Translations under genes and position numbers: made by a program
The notes under the pieces: generated by a model
Database searches by the model: none
Seen by the model: the letters and a program-made list of their open reading frames with translations, nothing else
Told to the model about the DNA's origin: nothing
From: Candidatus Heimdallarchaeota archaeon
GTDB taxonomy: Archaea > Asgardarchaeota > Heimdallarchaeia > Heimdallarchaeales > Kariarchaeaceae
Reading direction: 5' to 3'
Length of the DNA: 64,000 nt
NCBI GenBank assembly: GCA_015522385.1
Contig: WAMJ01000037.1
Coordinates: 62,001 to 126,000, forward strand
In this document: in pieces, positions 35,633 through 43,499 of the stretch
Position numbering within the stretch: position 1 is the stretch's first letter
Layout of the letters: each line of letters begins with the position of its first letter

Positions 35633-36010
35633 CGCGGAGTATTTCGGAGAGACCAGTTTACGAGGTTATGAAAATTCACTACTCCCGATACTTAGAAGGT
35701 GGATGAATGCCTGAATCCAGCCATCAAGATATCGTTCATCCATGGCATAGGAAGAGTGTCGATGAACCTCAAAGGAGTGACAAAAACATGGATACCAGCC
35801 GGAAAATATATTCTACTTTCTTCTGCCATCAATTCTGGACGGAAAATACATCATGACCTGTGAAATCAAATCTCCAAAGTCAAACAGTGAAAGATGCAAA
35901 GCACTATATTAACAATAATCATGCAAATCGAATAACAATTTCTGAAAGTTTAGCTCTGAAAGTAATAACTCTGAAAGTAGGTTGAAAATAATCTAATAAC
36001 TATAAGGAAT
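35633..36010. other. Intergenic A+T-rich region with three TCTGAAAGT repeats
   Basis: A 378-base gap upstream of the orphan gene and downstream of EF-1A, with no supported reading frame or RNA gene. TCTGAAAGT occurs at 35941, 35955 and 35970, spaced 14-15 bases, on the plus strand about 35-70 bases past the EF-1A stop. On the minus strand these would lie in the EF-1A 3' untranslated region (as ACTTTCAGA). Confidence 0.5.
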
Positions 36011-37291
36011 TTAGGCCTTCTCGTCGATGCTCATGATGACACCGACTGCGACGGTCTGACCCATGTCACGGACTGCGAACCTACCAAGCTGGGGGAAGTC
36101 CTTGAAGCTCTCCAGAGCGGTGGGCTTCACGGGGACCATCTTGACCACTGCGGAGTCACCGTTCTTCAGGATGTCAGGGTTCTTCTCGGTCTGACCCTTA
36201 GCGGTCTTCTGAACCAGCTCCATGAAGGTGCATGCCACGTGGTTGGTACCGATGTGGATCACAGGGGTGTAACCAGGTGCGATGACGGTGGGGTGCCTCA
36301 TGACCATCACCTGTGCGGTGAACTGCTTGGCAACGGTGGGGGGTGAGTCCTGATGACCGACAACCTCTCCCTTCCGGACGTCCTTCTTGGAAAGACCCCT
36401 GACGGAGAAACCGATGTTGTCACCGGGCTGTGCCTCAGCGATCTGCTCGTGGTGCATCTCGATTGTGTTGACCACTCCAGTCTTGCCGGAAGGCATGAAG
36501 ACAATGTTGTCCTTGGGCTTCATCACACCAGTCTCTACACGACCGGAGGGAACTGTACCGATACCGGAGATGGAGTACACGTCTTGGATGGGGAGCCTCA
36601 GTGGCTTGTCAGTGGGCTTCTTTGGTGGCTTGAAGCCGTCAAGTGCAGCCATCAGCGTGGGTCCCTTGTAGTAGGGAGTCTTGCCCATGTCTTCCTTCAG
36701 GTTGTGACCCTCAATACCAGAGACTGGGACGAAGGGAACGTTCTCCAGCTTGTAGCCAATACCCTTGAGGAACCTGCCGATCTCCTCCTTGATCTCGTTG
36801 TATCTGTCCTCGGAGTAATCAACGGTGTCCATCTTGTTCACTGCAACAACCAGCTGGTCGACACCAAGTGTCTTGGCCAGAAGAGCGTGCTCACGGGTCT
36901 GACCCTGTGCAGAAAGACCTGCCTCGAAACCACCCTTCTCGGCGGAGACAACAAGAACTGCTGCGTCTGCCTGGGAGGTACCGGTGATCATGTTCTTCAC
37001 GAAGTCCCTGTGACCAGGTGCGTCGATGATGGTGTAGATCTGCTTCGCTGTCTCGAACTTGAAGAAAGCAATGTCGATGGTAACACCCCTCTCTCTCTCC
37101 TCCTTGAGCTTGTCAAGTGCCCATGCGAATTTCCAAGTACCTCGACCAATCGCCTCCGACTCCTCGGCGTACTTGTCCATTGTTCTCTGATCAACTGCAC
37201 CAGCGAGGTACAGAAGGTGTCCTGTCATGGTTGACTTCCCGTGGTCAACGTGACCGATGATGACTAGGTTGAGATGTGGTTTGTCTGCCAT
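36011..37291 (-). CDS. tuf: Translation elongation factor 1-alpha
   Basis: Delivers aminoacyl-tRNA to the ribosome as a GTP complex. The protein starts MADKPHLNLVIIGHVDHGKS; an upstream in-frame ATG at 37300 would add three residues. GTPase motifs: GHVDHGKST, RGVTIDIAFF, DAPGHRDF, NKMD and the G5 region VSGIEGHN. Domains II and III are full length with SGIGTVPSGRVETG and the tRNA-binding EMHHEQI region. About 426 residues, normal for aEF-1A. Strong promoter upstream. It is a single gene here, not in a ribosomal operon. Confidence 0.97.
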   Translation of the reverse strand: MADKPHLNLVIIGHVDHGKSTMTGHLLYLAGAVDQRTMDKYAEESEAIGRGTWKFAWALDKLKEERERGVTIDIAFFKFETAKQIYTIIDAPGHRDFVKNMITGTSQADAAVLVVSAEKGGFEAGLSAQGQTREHALLAKTLGVDQLVVAVNKMDTVDYSEDRYNEIKEEIGRFLKGIGYKLENVPFVPVSGIEGHNLKEDMGKTPYYKGPTLMAALDGFKPPKKPTDKPLRLPIQDVYSISGIGTVPSGRVETGVMKPKDNIVFMPSGKTGVVNTIEMHHEQIAEAQPGDNIGFSVRGLSKKDVRKGEVVGHQDSPPTVAKQFTAQVMVMRHPTVIAPGYTPVIHIGTNHVACTFMELVQKTAKGQTEKNPDILKNGDSAVVKMVPVKPTALESFKDFPQLGRFAVRDMGQTVAVGVIMSIDEKA

Positions 37292-37361
37292 AATTCTCAC
37301 TCATGTTTTAATGGTTTTCCGGGTAACTTCCCGGATTTACAAGCTGTGTTCGGCGCGTCTG

Positions 37362-37370
37362 TTTATAAAA
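37362..37370 (-). promoter_or_regulatory. TATA box of EF-1A
   Basis: TTTTATAAA on the minus strand lies about 75 bases before the ATG at 37291. This predicts transcription from about 37340 and a leader near 50 bases, longer than that of most genes here. Confidence 0.6.
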
Positions 37371-37751
37371 CGTACGCTAAGTTACTTCCCTGAGCTAACG
37401 AAATCTTGACAGGTTTACGATATAAGTTGTGACTGCTATTTCTCTCATGTGCTGAGAAGCTTTCAATAGGTAACATAGAGGTGTAGCAAAGGTCTGATTG
37501 GGGATCAGATGGGGGATGGTTCTGTCCGGGAGTTCGTGCTGTGTCCCCGTTCTTTGGCGCATTCGATCACACATGTTACGAGGACACCTATGATAAATTC
37601 CTGAGTGGACAGGACAGATCCTTGGAATCTGTCTTGGCTAACCGAATATCCAAGTTTTGGTCATTTATGATCCAATAGGTTCACACCGATCTACCCCTCC
37701 GTGTGATGCACGTGTACAATCTACTATACCTCCGATCGAAAGGTACAATAC
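37371..37751. other. Gene-free spacer between the divergent EF-1A and toroid-protein genes
   Basis: No supported reading frame. The part from about 37480 to 37640 is less A+T-rich than other spacers here and contains G-rich runs (GGGGATCAGATGGGGGATGG) and inverted segments such as ACAGATCC…GGAATCTGT. An uncharacterised structured RNA is possible, but I could not match RNase P RNA, SRP RNA, a C/D-box RNA or a tRNA. Confidence 0.35.
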
Positions 37752-39239
37752 ATGAAGGACAGTGCTTCGGCTGTGAAGACCTACCTTCTCCTCATCCTTA
37801 CCCTGATGATCATAATCCCGCCCTCTACTGCCCAAGATCCTGTGGATATCGGCAGGATTGTGTCAGTCCTCGATGCCACCGCCATACGGACGGACAATGG
37901 GCTAACGGGTTGGCCGTACAGGATCCAGAGCACACTGAGCACATCGGACAGGGTGTATAACGGTTACACAGTCGGGATTGCGGGGATAGGGGACTTCCTG
38001 AGGAAAGCCGCGGACGCGGGATACTCATCTGCAGAGCCACTTCTGGACGAGGTCCTGACACACTTTGTTGATACGGCAGTTAGCCGTGACGGTCTTAGCT
38101 ACTGGTACCAACTATCGGGTTCGCGCAACCCCGGCTGGACGGGCTCTAGGTACGGTGTCTCCGGTATCGTACGGACGATGACCGGTGCACAGGAGTACTG
38201 GGAGTACAACCAGACGCTGATGCATTCCGCTGTCGACTGGATACTGGCACAGCGAGACGACCAAGGTGACCTGCCAATCAGCCCAAACAGCTACTTTACC
38301 TCGGGACTGGAGTACGGCGAGGCAGGCGTGGTCCGTGATCTGCTATACGCTTACGAGTCGACCTCGGACAATTACTTCCTCGACGCTGCGGAGGAAATTC
38401 TCCAGAATTTCGTTACGAGGGGTGAGGTCACCGACGGCCAACTGAAGTACCTGTGGAGTGAGTTTGGAGAGGGGACACAGTTCGAGAATCTGTACCTCAC
38501 TGGCGTGGGCACGGGAAACGCGGGTATCATGACAACCTTCCTACAGTACTACGGGATCAGCGGTAACACCGACTTCTTCGATCGTGCCACCCAGATAGGC
38601 AACTTCCTGAGGAACTCCGAGATCAGCGGTCAGTGGAGGGACAATTCCATCGGCTACGTCACGCGCTCCTCCGTTAATGACGCCCTCCTCGGATACTGGT
38701 CAGGGAGTATGGGTATCGCTTCAGTCATGGTACGGTTGAACAGGGAGGAAAATGCGGACATAGCAGCTCGGGTTGACAAGCTGGTCCGTGGTATGGATAC
38801 TGTATTCGCGGGTCTGTCGGACAGCACGCAGTATGCGGGCATACGGATGGGAGCAGTGGGGCAGGCGATGTTCTACCTCGACCTGTATGAAGCGTACGGT
38901 GGTGACTACAAGACCCGTGTAGATGAGGTTCTCGGGAACCTACTCGTGGATGACAACGGTCTCGGAGTGGTGGTCGCCTCGAACACCGAGGGCTACTCCG
39001 TGAACATCGAGGAGGGAATCGCAGGGCTGGGTATGCTCCTCCTCAGGCTGCAGGATGTCACGGAGGGCACGGACGACGTAGGGTACTCCGACCTTGTTGA
39101 AGGTGCAAGCCCGCTGACCACCTTGGTGACCGAAAGCACGGTCTCCTTCCCTCTAGCCATCCTACCCCTTCTCGTGATGAAACGGAGGAAGAGTCAAATA
39201 AATTCCATCTCTGATTCCAGATGGAACAGATCCGACTAG
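37752..39239 (+). CDS. Secreted alpha/alpha-toroid (LanC-like/glycosidase-like) protein
   Basis: A 495-residue protein with an N-terminal signal peptide (TYLLLILTLMIIIPPSTAQ, cut near residue 28), a long helical domain and a weak C-terminal hydrophobic segment followed by MKRRK. Repeating Gly-rich loops at the ends of helix pairs (YTVGIAGIGDFL, SRYGVSGIVRTM, GLEYGEAGVVRDL, GVGTGNAGIMTTF, YWSGSMGIASVM, IEEGIAGLGMLLL) match the (alpha/alpha)6-barrel of LanC-like and related toroid proteins. The zinc ligands of LanC (Cys-Cys-His) are not apparent, so a lanthionine cyclase is unlikely; glycan processing or binding is possible. It has its own start, without a strong Shine-Dalgarno. Confidence 0.65.
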   Translation: MKDSASAVKTYLLLILTLMIIIPPSTAQDPVDIGRIVSVLDATAIRTDNGLTGWPYRIQSTLSTSDRVYNGYTVGIAGIGDFLRKAADAGYSSAEPLLDEVLTHFVDTAVSRDGLSYWYQLSGSRNPGWTGSRYGVSGIVRTMTGAQEYWEYNQTLMHSAVDWILAQRDDQGDLPISPNSYFTSGLEYGEAGVVRDLLYAYESTSDNYFLDAAEEILQNFVTRGEVTDGQLKYLWSEFGEGTQFENLYLTGVGTGNAGIMTTFLQYYGISGNTDFFDRATQIGNFLRNSEISGQWRDNSIGYVTRSSVNDALLGYWSGSMGIASVMVRLNREENADIAARVDKLVRGMDTVFAGLSDSTQYAGIRMGAVGQAMFYLDLYEAYGGDYKTRVDEVLGNLLVDDNGLGVVVASNTEGYSVNIEEGIAGLGMLLLRLQDVTEGTDDVGYSDLVEGASPLTTLVTESTVSFPLAILPLLVMKRRKSQINSISDSRWNRSD

Positions 39240-39311
39240 GTAGATCCAATCGCTGAGACAAGCACCCGACAAGACCCTCCACCTAACATAGCCCACAGTT
39301 CTTCTTAGGTA

Positions 39312-41564
39312 TCAACTACTGTGCGAATCTCCGCTCAGTACATTTGAGAGATCGTAGATCGTGAAGGGTTTTGGGAGGAACGCCCAGACGCCCTCCTCCC
39401 TGAGCTCATTCAGAACACCGGAGTCCATGTACCCCGAGGATATGATGACCTTAGAGGTGCAGCCCATCTGTTTCAGACGCCTGAAGACCTCGTCACCTTT
39501 GATGTCAGGGAGGATATAATCAAGGATGATAAACTTAGGGGTGAGGTCAAGGTCTTTCTCAGCGTCCACTATTTCAATGACCATCCTACCATCTGATCCA
39601 TGGTCATCCTCTCCAATAATCGAGCTGGCATATTCCAATCCCTCCTTACCCGAAGCGGCGAGGATAGAGGTGTACCCAAGCGACGTGAGTGCATTTTCGA
39701 GAAATTTCCGAATCTCTGGTTCGTCCTCGATGACCATCACGATCCCCTCTCCACGTTTCAACCGCATAACCTCGATCGTCTTGGGGGAGTCGAGGACACC
39801 AAGGGGGAAGTACACCGAGAACTCTGTTCCCTCAGGTGAGGTCGAAATATCGATAAGACCCTTGTGGGACTGAATGACCCCATAGACAATCGAAAGACCC
39901 AGACCAGTCCCTTTCTTTGTCCCCTTCCTCTTAGAGGTGACGAATGGTTCAAAGAGCCTGTCCATTATCTTGGGATCAATCCCCACTCCGGTGTCGCGGA
40001 TGGTTACCCGAGCGAACTTTCCAGGCTCGGTAGCCTTCCCGACTATATAAAAGCTGCTGAGATCATGGACCTCCTCCAAGCTTGTCTCGATATCTATCGT
40101 ACCCCTGTCCTCAATCGACTCCACAGCGTTTACGAGAACGTTCATGAAGACCTGTTGAACAGCAGTTGGCTCTCCGTCTATCGTGATCTCCTCCTCACCG
40201 AAGTGGGTGACGAAGGAGATTCGTCCGAGTGCACCTGATTTGACGATCTGGATGATGTCACTAAGGAGAGCATTGAGCTCGATACCCTCAACCTCCTCCC
40301 TTTCCCTCCGAGTGAAGAGTTGAAGCTTCTTGATCAGGGAGACGGCCCTGTCCGTAGAGATCCTGATGTTCTCGATGGCCTCATGAACCATGGGATCATC
40401 CGTAACAGCCTCCAGTAGTGAAAGGTAGCCGGTGATGCTGGTGAGAGTGTTGTTCAGGTCGTGAGCGATGCCCCCGGAGAGTATCCCGATGGACTCCATC
40501 TTTTGAGCCTCGATGAGCTGTTTCTGGTAATTCCTTAGGTCGGTGATATCGTGAGCGATACCAACCAGGCCAGTGATGTTACCATCGTCATCATAGATGG
40601 GACCCTTATTCGTCACGCTGTAGATCACCTTGCCGTCTATCACCGTCTTGTTCTCGTATGTCAGAGACTTACCCGTATTGAAGATGAGTTTGTCCCTTTC
40701 CCTAAACTTGTGGGCGGTCTTGTTGGAATAGAGAAAAAAGTCATCCTTGCCATGGATGTCCTCTGGTCTCATCCCGTGAAAGTTGGCGAACGCCCTGTTG
40801 ACCAGTGTGTACACACTCTCCCTGTTCTTGACGAAGATGGGGTCGATGGCTGAGTCAAGGAGCGAGTTGAGGAGACTATTGATCCGACGTTCCTCTTCGT
40901 ACAACGCATAGTACTGTGTCATGTCCCTCCCAATTCCGAGTATCCCGATCGTGTTACCCTCCTCATCCTTAAGGAGCTGTTTAATCGTCTGCATACGGTA
41001 GGTGTTACCGCCAATTATCTCATCGTAGATGATGGTTGTAGGCTTCCCATTACCTATGAGTTCGAGATCAGAGCTCTGGTAGAGTCGAGCCCGTTTCTCA
41101 TCGAAGATCTCAGAGTCCTTGCGCCCTATCATATCATCTTCGGCCAGACCGAAGAAGTCCAGAACAGCCTTGTTGACGTTCGTGTACCGCCCGTCCATGT
41201 CCTTGATAAAGAGGTGGTCTGTGGAATTCACCCAGATGCTCTGTGCCAAGTGATCCTCCTCGCTCCTCCTTTCCTTTATGATCTGCTCTACCATGAACCA
41301 GGGTAATAGAACGAAGATGGCAAGAACAAGATCCAAGGGATCCAGAAAATAGAGGATCTGAACTGTGGACATCAAAAATGCAAGGGTGAGCATCCTCTTC
41401 TTACGCTCGTAGATACTGACCGCCCCTGAGGTGACGAGGAAGAGTGCAAAATAGATATCAGCATCTGTACCCCCGTACCATCTGAGAACAAAAGCCATCG
41501 CTTGGAACAGGACAATTGCTCCTGTTGCGATCCACGTATTTTTTAAGTTCAGGGGCCAGTTCAC
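39312..41564 (-). CDS. Membrane hybrid histidine kinase: TM-PAS-PAS-HisKA-HATPase-REC
   Basis: A 750-residue sensor. About three N-terminal membrane helices (residues 10-95) precede two PAS domains (about 105-225 and 235-345). HisKA follows with the phosphate-accepting His in [10 protein letters not shown] (about 367). The ATPase domain has VLVNAVES (N box), RDTGVGID and GTGLGLS. A receiver domain begins near 606 with VIEDEPE, and its acceptor Asp is in LDYILPD (about 681). The distance between these is some 25 residues longer than usual because of an acidic insert. No response regulator with an output domain is adjacent, so the downstream partner is elsewhere. The GTG start lacks a clear ribosome-binding site. 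Confidence 0.93.
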   Translation of the reverse strand: MNWPLNLKNTWIATGAIVLFQAMAFVLRWYGGTDADIYFALFLVTSGAVSIYERKKRMLTLAFLMSTVQILYFLDPLDLVLAIFVLLPWFMVEQIIKERRSEEDHLAQSIWVNSTDHLFIKDMDGRYTNVNKAVLDFFGLAEDDMIGRKDSEIFDEKRARLYQSSDLELIGNGKPTTIIYDEIIGGNTYRMQTIKQLLKDEEGNTIGILGIGRDMTQYYALYEEERRINSLLNSLLDSAIDPIFVKNRESVYTLVNRAFANFHGMRPEDIHGKDDFFLYSNKTAHKFRERDKLIFNTGKSLTYENKTVIDGKVIYSVTNKGPIYDDDGNITGLVGIAHDITDLRNYQKQLIEAQKMESIGILSGGIAHDLNNTLTSITGYLSLLEAVTDDPMVHEAIENIRISTDRAVSLIKKLQLFTRREREEVEGIELNALLSDIIQIVKSGALGRISFVTHFGEEEITIDGEPTAVQQVFMNVLVNAVESIEDRGTIDIETSLEEVHDLSSFYIVGKATEPGKFARVTIRDTGVGIDPKIMDRLFEPFVTSKRKGTKKGTGLGLSIVYGVIQSHKGLIDISTSPEGTEFSVYFPLGVLDSPKTIEVMRLKRGEGIVMVIEDEPEIRKFLENALTSLGYTSILAASGKEGLEYASSIIGEDDHGSDGRMVIEIVDAEKDLDLTPKFIILDYILPDIKGDEVFRRLKQMGCTSKVIISSGYMDSGVLNELREEGVWAFLPKPFTIYDLSNVLSGDSHSS

Positions 41565-41911
41565 ACTAAATCCATACGATTTTGAGGTTCATATCTCTTC
41601 GCTCAGCAAGACGTCAAAACACTATATTATCGACTAATTCAGAGCAGCACAATTCTGAGAGTAGTCGATAGCCAATCAGCCGATAATTGCTGATCGGTCG
41701 TGGTGTGAGTTCCCCTTAATGAATGATTTTCAGAGATATATTATACTCAAATCAATACCAGTGGAATCTCACGCCTACTTGGTACGATTTTACTCATTGG
41801 CAATGTTTCCGAATCACAAGCTACCCGTTCAGTCCTTTGTACCGTACCACCTTCCTTTCTGGCTGTGATCCACTTACTCGGAATACATCACAATCGGGAA
41901 ATGACCAGACA
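41565..41911. other. Intergenic region after the longin-like gene and before the histidine kinase
   Basis: A 347-base gap. It should hold the histidine kinase promoter at its low-coordinate end and the 3' end of the longin-like transcript at its high end (both minus strand). Short plus-strand frames that run through it and into the longin-like gene are antisense shadows. No RNA gene was recognised. Confidence 0.4.
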
Positions 41912-42415
41912 TCAGAAGAACTCACTCTTAACCTTGCTGTTGCTCTCCTTGTCAATATCCTTGCCACCAAAGAACTCATCCTTCACGCTGGCCAACTCCC
42001 TCAGGTACCTATTCCCCCTGACGAGGAGCCCGTTACAAACAGTGTCAAATTCCGGGTTATCAACAATAGAACCGTATTCCACCGCTTCTTCGATGCCCTC
42101 ACTGTTCATCCCCTCGAACTTCGCCCTGATCTCGGAGATGAGATTGAGCGCGTGCTTCTTCACAACCGAACCCGTCCCGATCAGCCCATATGACACAGGA
42201 TAGTCGGTAGAAGAAAGCAGGAAGATCTGGAACTGTCGAAGCTCCAGTTCCTCAAGTTTCTCGTCGGTGATTTCGACCGTGAGAGCCTGCAAAGCGGTCA
42301 ACAGACCAGTGAGGAGTGTGGCATCGGACATCTTGGAATCAAGGAGGTGCTCGTAGATGGGCACCCCGGAGTTGTTGAAGGCAATAAATCCAAGATAGTT
42401 TATTTCAGGGATCAA
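41912..42415 (-). CDS. Stand-alone longin/roadblock-like domain protein
   Basis: A 167-residue protein with a profilin-like strand/helix pattern: LGFIAFNNSGVPIYEHLLD, the helix DATLLTGLLTALQALTVEI, then ELELRQFQIFLLSST and a strand FYPVSYGLIG-like segment, with a second half of helices. The form 'strand-Gly-strand, DxxLLxGLLxAL helix, two strands' recurs in the proteins at 48956 and 52890 and is common in Asgard longin/roadblock-like proteins, which bind small GTPases or act in membrane-traffic-like complexes in eukaryotes. The assignment is from pattern only. The TTG start is preceded by TTGGAGAG. CCTTTTATAGG near 42450-42462 may be its promoter. Confidence 0.55.
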   Translation of the reverse strand: MIPEINYLGFIAFNNSGVPIYEHLLDSKMSDATLLTGLLTALQALTVEITDEKLEELELRQFQIFLLSSTDYPVSYGLIGTGSVVKKHALNLISEIRAKFEGMNSEGIEEAVEYGSIVDNPEFDTVCNGLLVRGNRYLRELASVKDEFFGGKDIDKESNSKVKSEFF

Positions 42416-42559
42416 GCGAATCTCTCCAATTTACTATCCCAAACGGAAGCATAATCCTATAAAAGGGTGTGCTCTCAGTATAAAGCAACTTACCCAATGC
42501 AACAGGGATTACAAACTCTCGTAGAATGTCTACTGTTGTTCTGACCATAATAGCAGAAA

Positions 42560-42724
42560 CTACCGTTTCAACCGGGTAGTCCTAAAGACCACGAAGGTGA
42601 TGAGGAGGAGAAGGACAGTGATGGCCACTGTCACAGTAAGTGCCTGCTCCTCCGTGTAGCCAGTAGGAGCTTCGTCTGCGGAGACGCCGGAGACCATCAG
42701 CAGGAGTAAAAGTATAAAGAGCAT
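42560..42724 (-). CDS. 54-residue membrane miniprotein
   Basis: The frame starts MLFILLLLLMVSGVSADEAP and ends VVFRTTRLKR. It looks like a signal peptide cleaved after VSA (residue 16) followed by a short acidic outside segment (DEAPTGYTEEQ), one membrane helix (about 29-47) and a basic cytosolic tail. The mature protein would be only about 38 residues. It starts one base after the stop of the 3-TM protein (42726), so translation is coupled and the two probably form a complex. It is the sort of gene missed by size cut-offs. No family is recognised. Confidence 0.65.
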   Translation of the reverse strand: MLFILLLLLMVSGVSADEAPTGYTEEQALTVTVAITVLLLLITFVVFRTTRLKR

Positions 42725-42725
42725 C

Positions 42726-43115
42726 CTACTCTGCCTTGAGGAGCTTGAACAACCCGTTGTACGCCTTGAGATCTACCCTTACGGTCAGCACAAGGAGAAG
42801 TGCGGTAAGCAGGAAGCTGGCATTCATGATGAAGTTGTGATTCGCACCGATTCCCAGCTCATACACAAAATCCCCAGGACCCAGCGAGCCATTGGCTTTC
42901 CCGATGGTTGCGATCACCCTGACCGTGGCGAAGAAAAAGAAGATGACGATGAGGATCATCTGCAATAACCTCGCTTGCCTCCACGGTTGCTCAACCTTGC
43001 TACCTGAGAGTATACCTATGAGCTTGTTCGTATTCAGGATCACCACTATCATCACAGCTAGCGCAAGAATGATGATAGCGACCTCTATTCCCACCCTAAT
43101 GTAGTCTGTTGCCAT
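42726..43115 (-). CDS. Three-helix membrane protein, unknown function
   Basis: A 129-residue protein with three predicted helices: VGIEVAIIILALAVMIVVIL, LLQMILIVIFFFFATVRVIA and NFIMNASFLLTALLLVLTV. The loop between helices 2 and 3 includes GKANGSLGPGDFVYELGIG. I do not recognise it. It is the first gene of a two-gene unit with the 54-residue miniprotein. TTCTTAAAG near 43137-43146 on this strand could be a TATA box giving a leaderless transcript. Confidence 0.65.
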   Translation of the reverse strand: MATDYIRVGIEVAIIILALAVMIVVILNTNKLIGILSGSKVEQPWRQARLLQMILIVIFFFFATVRVIATIGKANGSLGPGDFVYELGIGANHNFIMNASFLLTALLLVLTVRVDLKAYNGLFKLLKAE

Positions 43116-43499
43116 TCTTCAGGAACATATTCCAGCTTTAAGAACCTTTCTCGAACCTACCGATATTATATGAAAATACTACCAAAAATTAGTGAATAAT
43201 CAGATAGTAATTTGCACCGATTCAGTTCCAGAGTATGTGTGTTCATGGCAATATACCAATCATATTGTACAATAAGTACTGGAGACACAGGGACTGGGAC
43301 AATTCATCCTCACGATCATACACCAATCATCACTTGAACAATGTAATGACCATGATCATTCACGGGAAAAATAGTTTCCAAGAACAATTAAATTAAGATT
43401 AAATCCCAGACTTGAAAGCTCAGAATTGACTAATAAAAATGAGGACTACATATATCCGAGATATATATATTCGCGATATCTACAAAATATAAATTAGAG
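43116..43499. other. A+T-rich intergenic region with a hairpin behind the PYW-repeat protease
   Basis: A 384-base gap without supported genes. An inverted repeat, TATATC-CGA-GATATA at 43451-43465, lies about 35 bases past the protease stop and could form a small hairpin in its transcript; its function is not shown. The rest is A+T-rich with no recognised RNA. Confidence 0.4.

Noticed and set aside
36353..37234. 293-codon plus-strand frame
   Set aside because: It is entirely antisense to EF-1A and shows only the reversed pattern of that gene's codon use.
37371..37751. tRNA, RNase P RNA or SRP RNA in the largest GC-richer spacer
   Set aside because: No GTTCRANNCC T-loop, no RNase P RNA core sequence and no SRP helix 8 motif could be found.
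37752..39239. Lanthipeptide cyclase (LanC) for a ribosomal peptide system
   Set aside because: The protein is secreted and lacks the zinc-binding Cys-Cys-His set; no precursor peptide or dehydratase gene is near.
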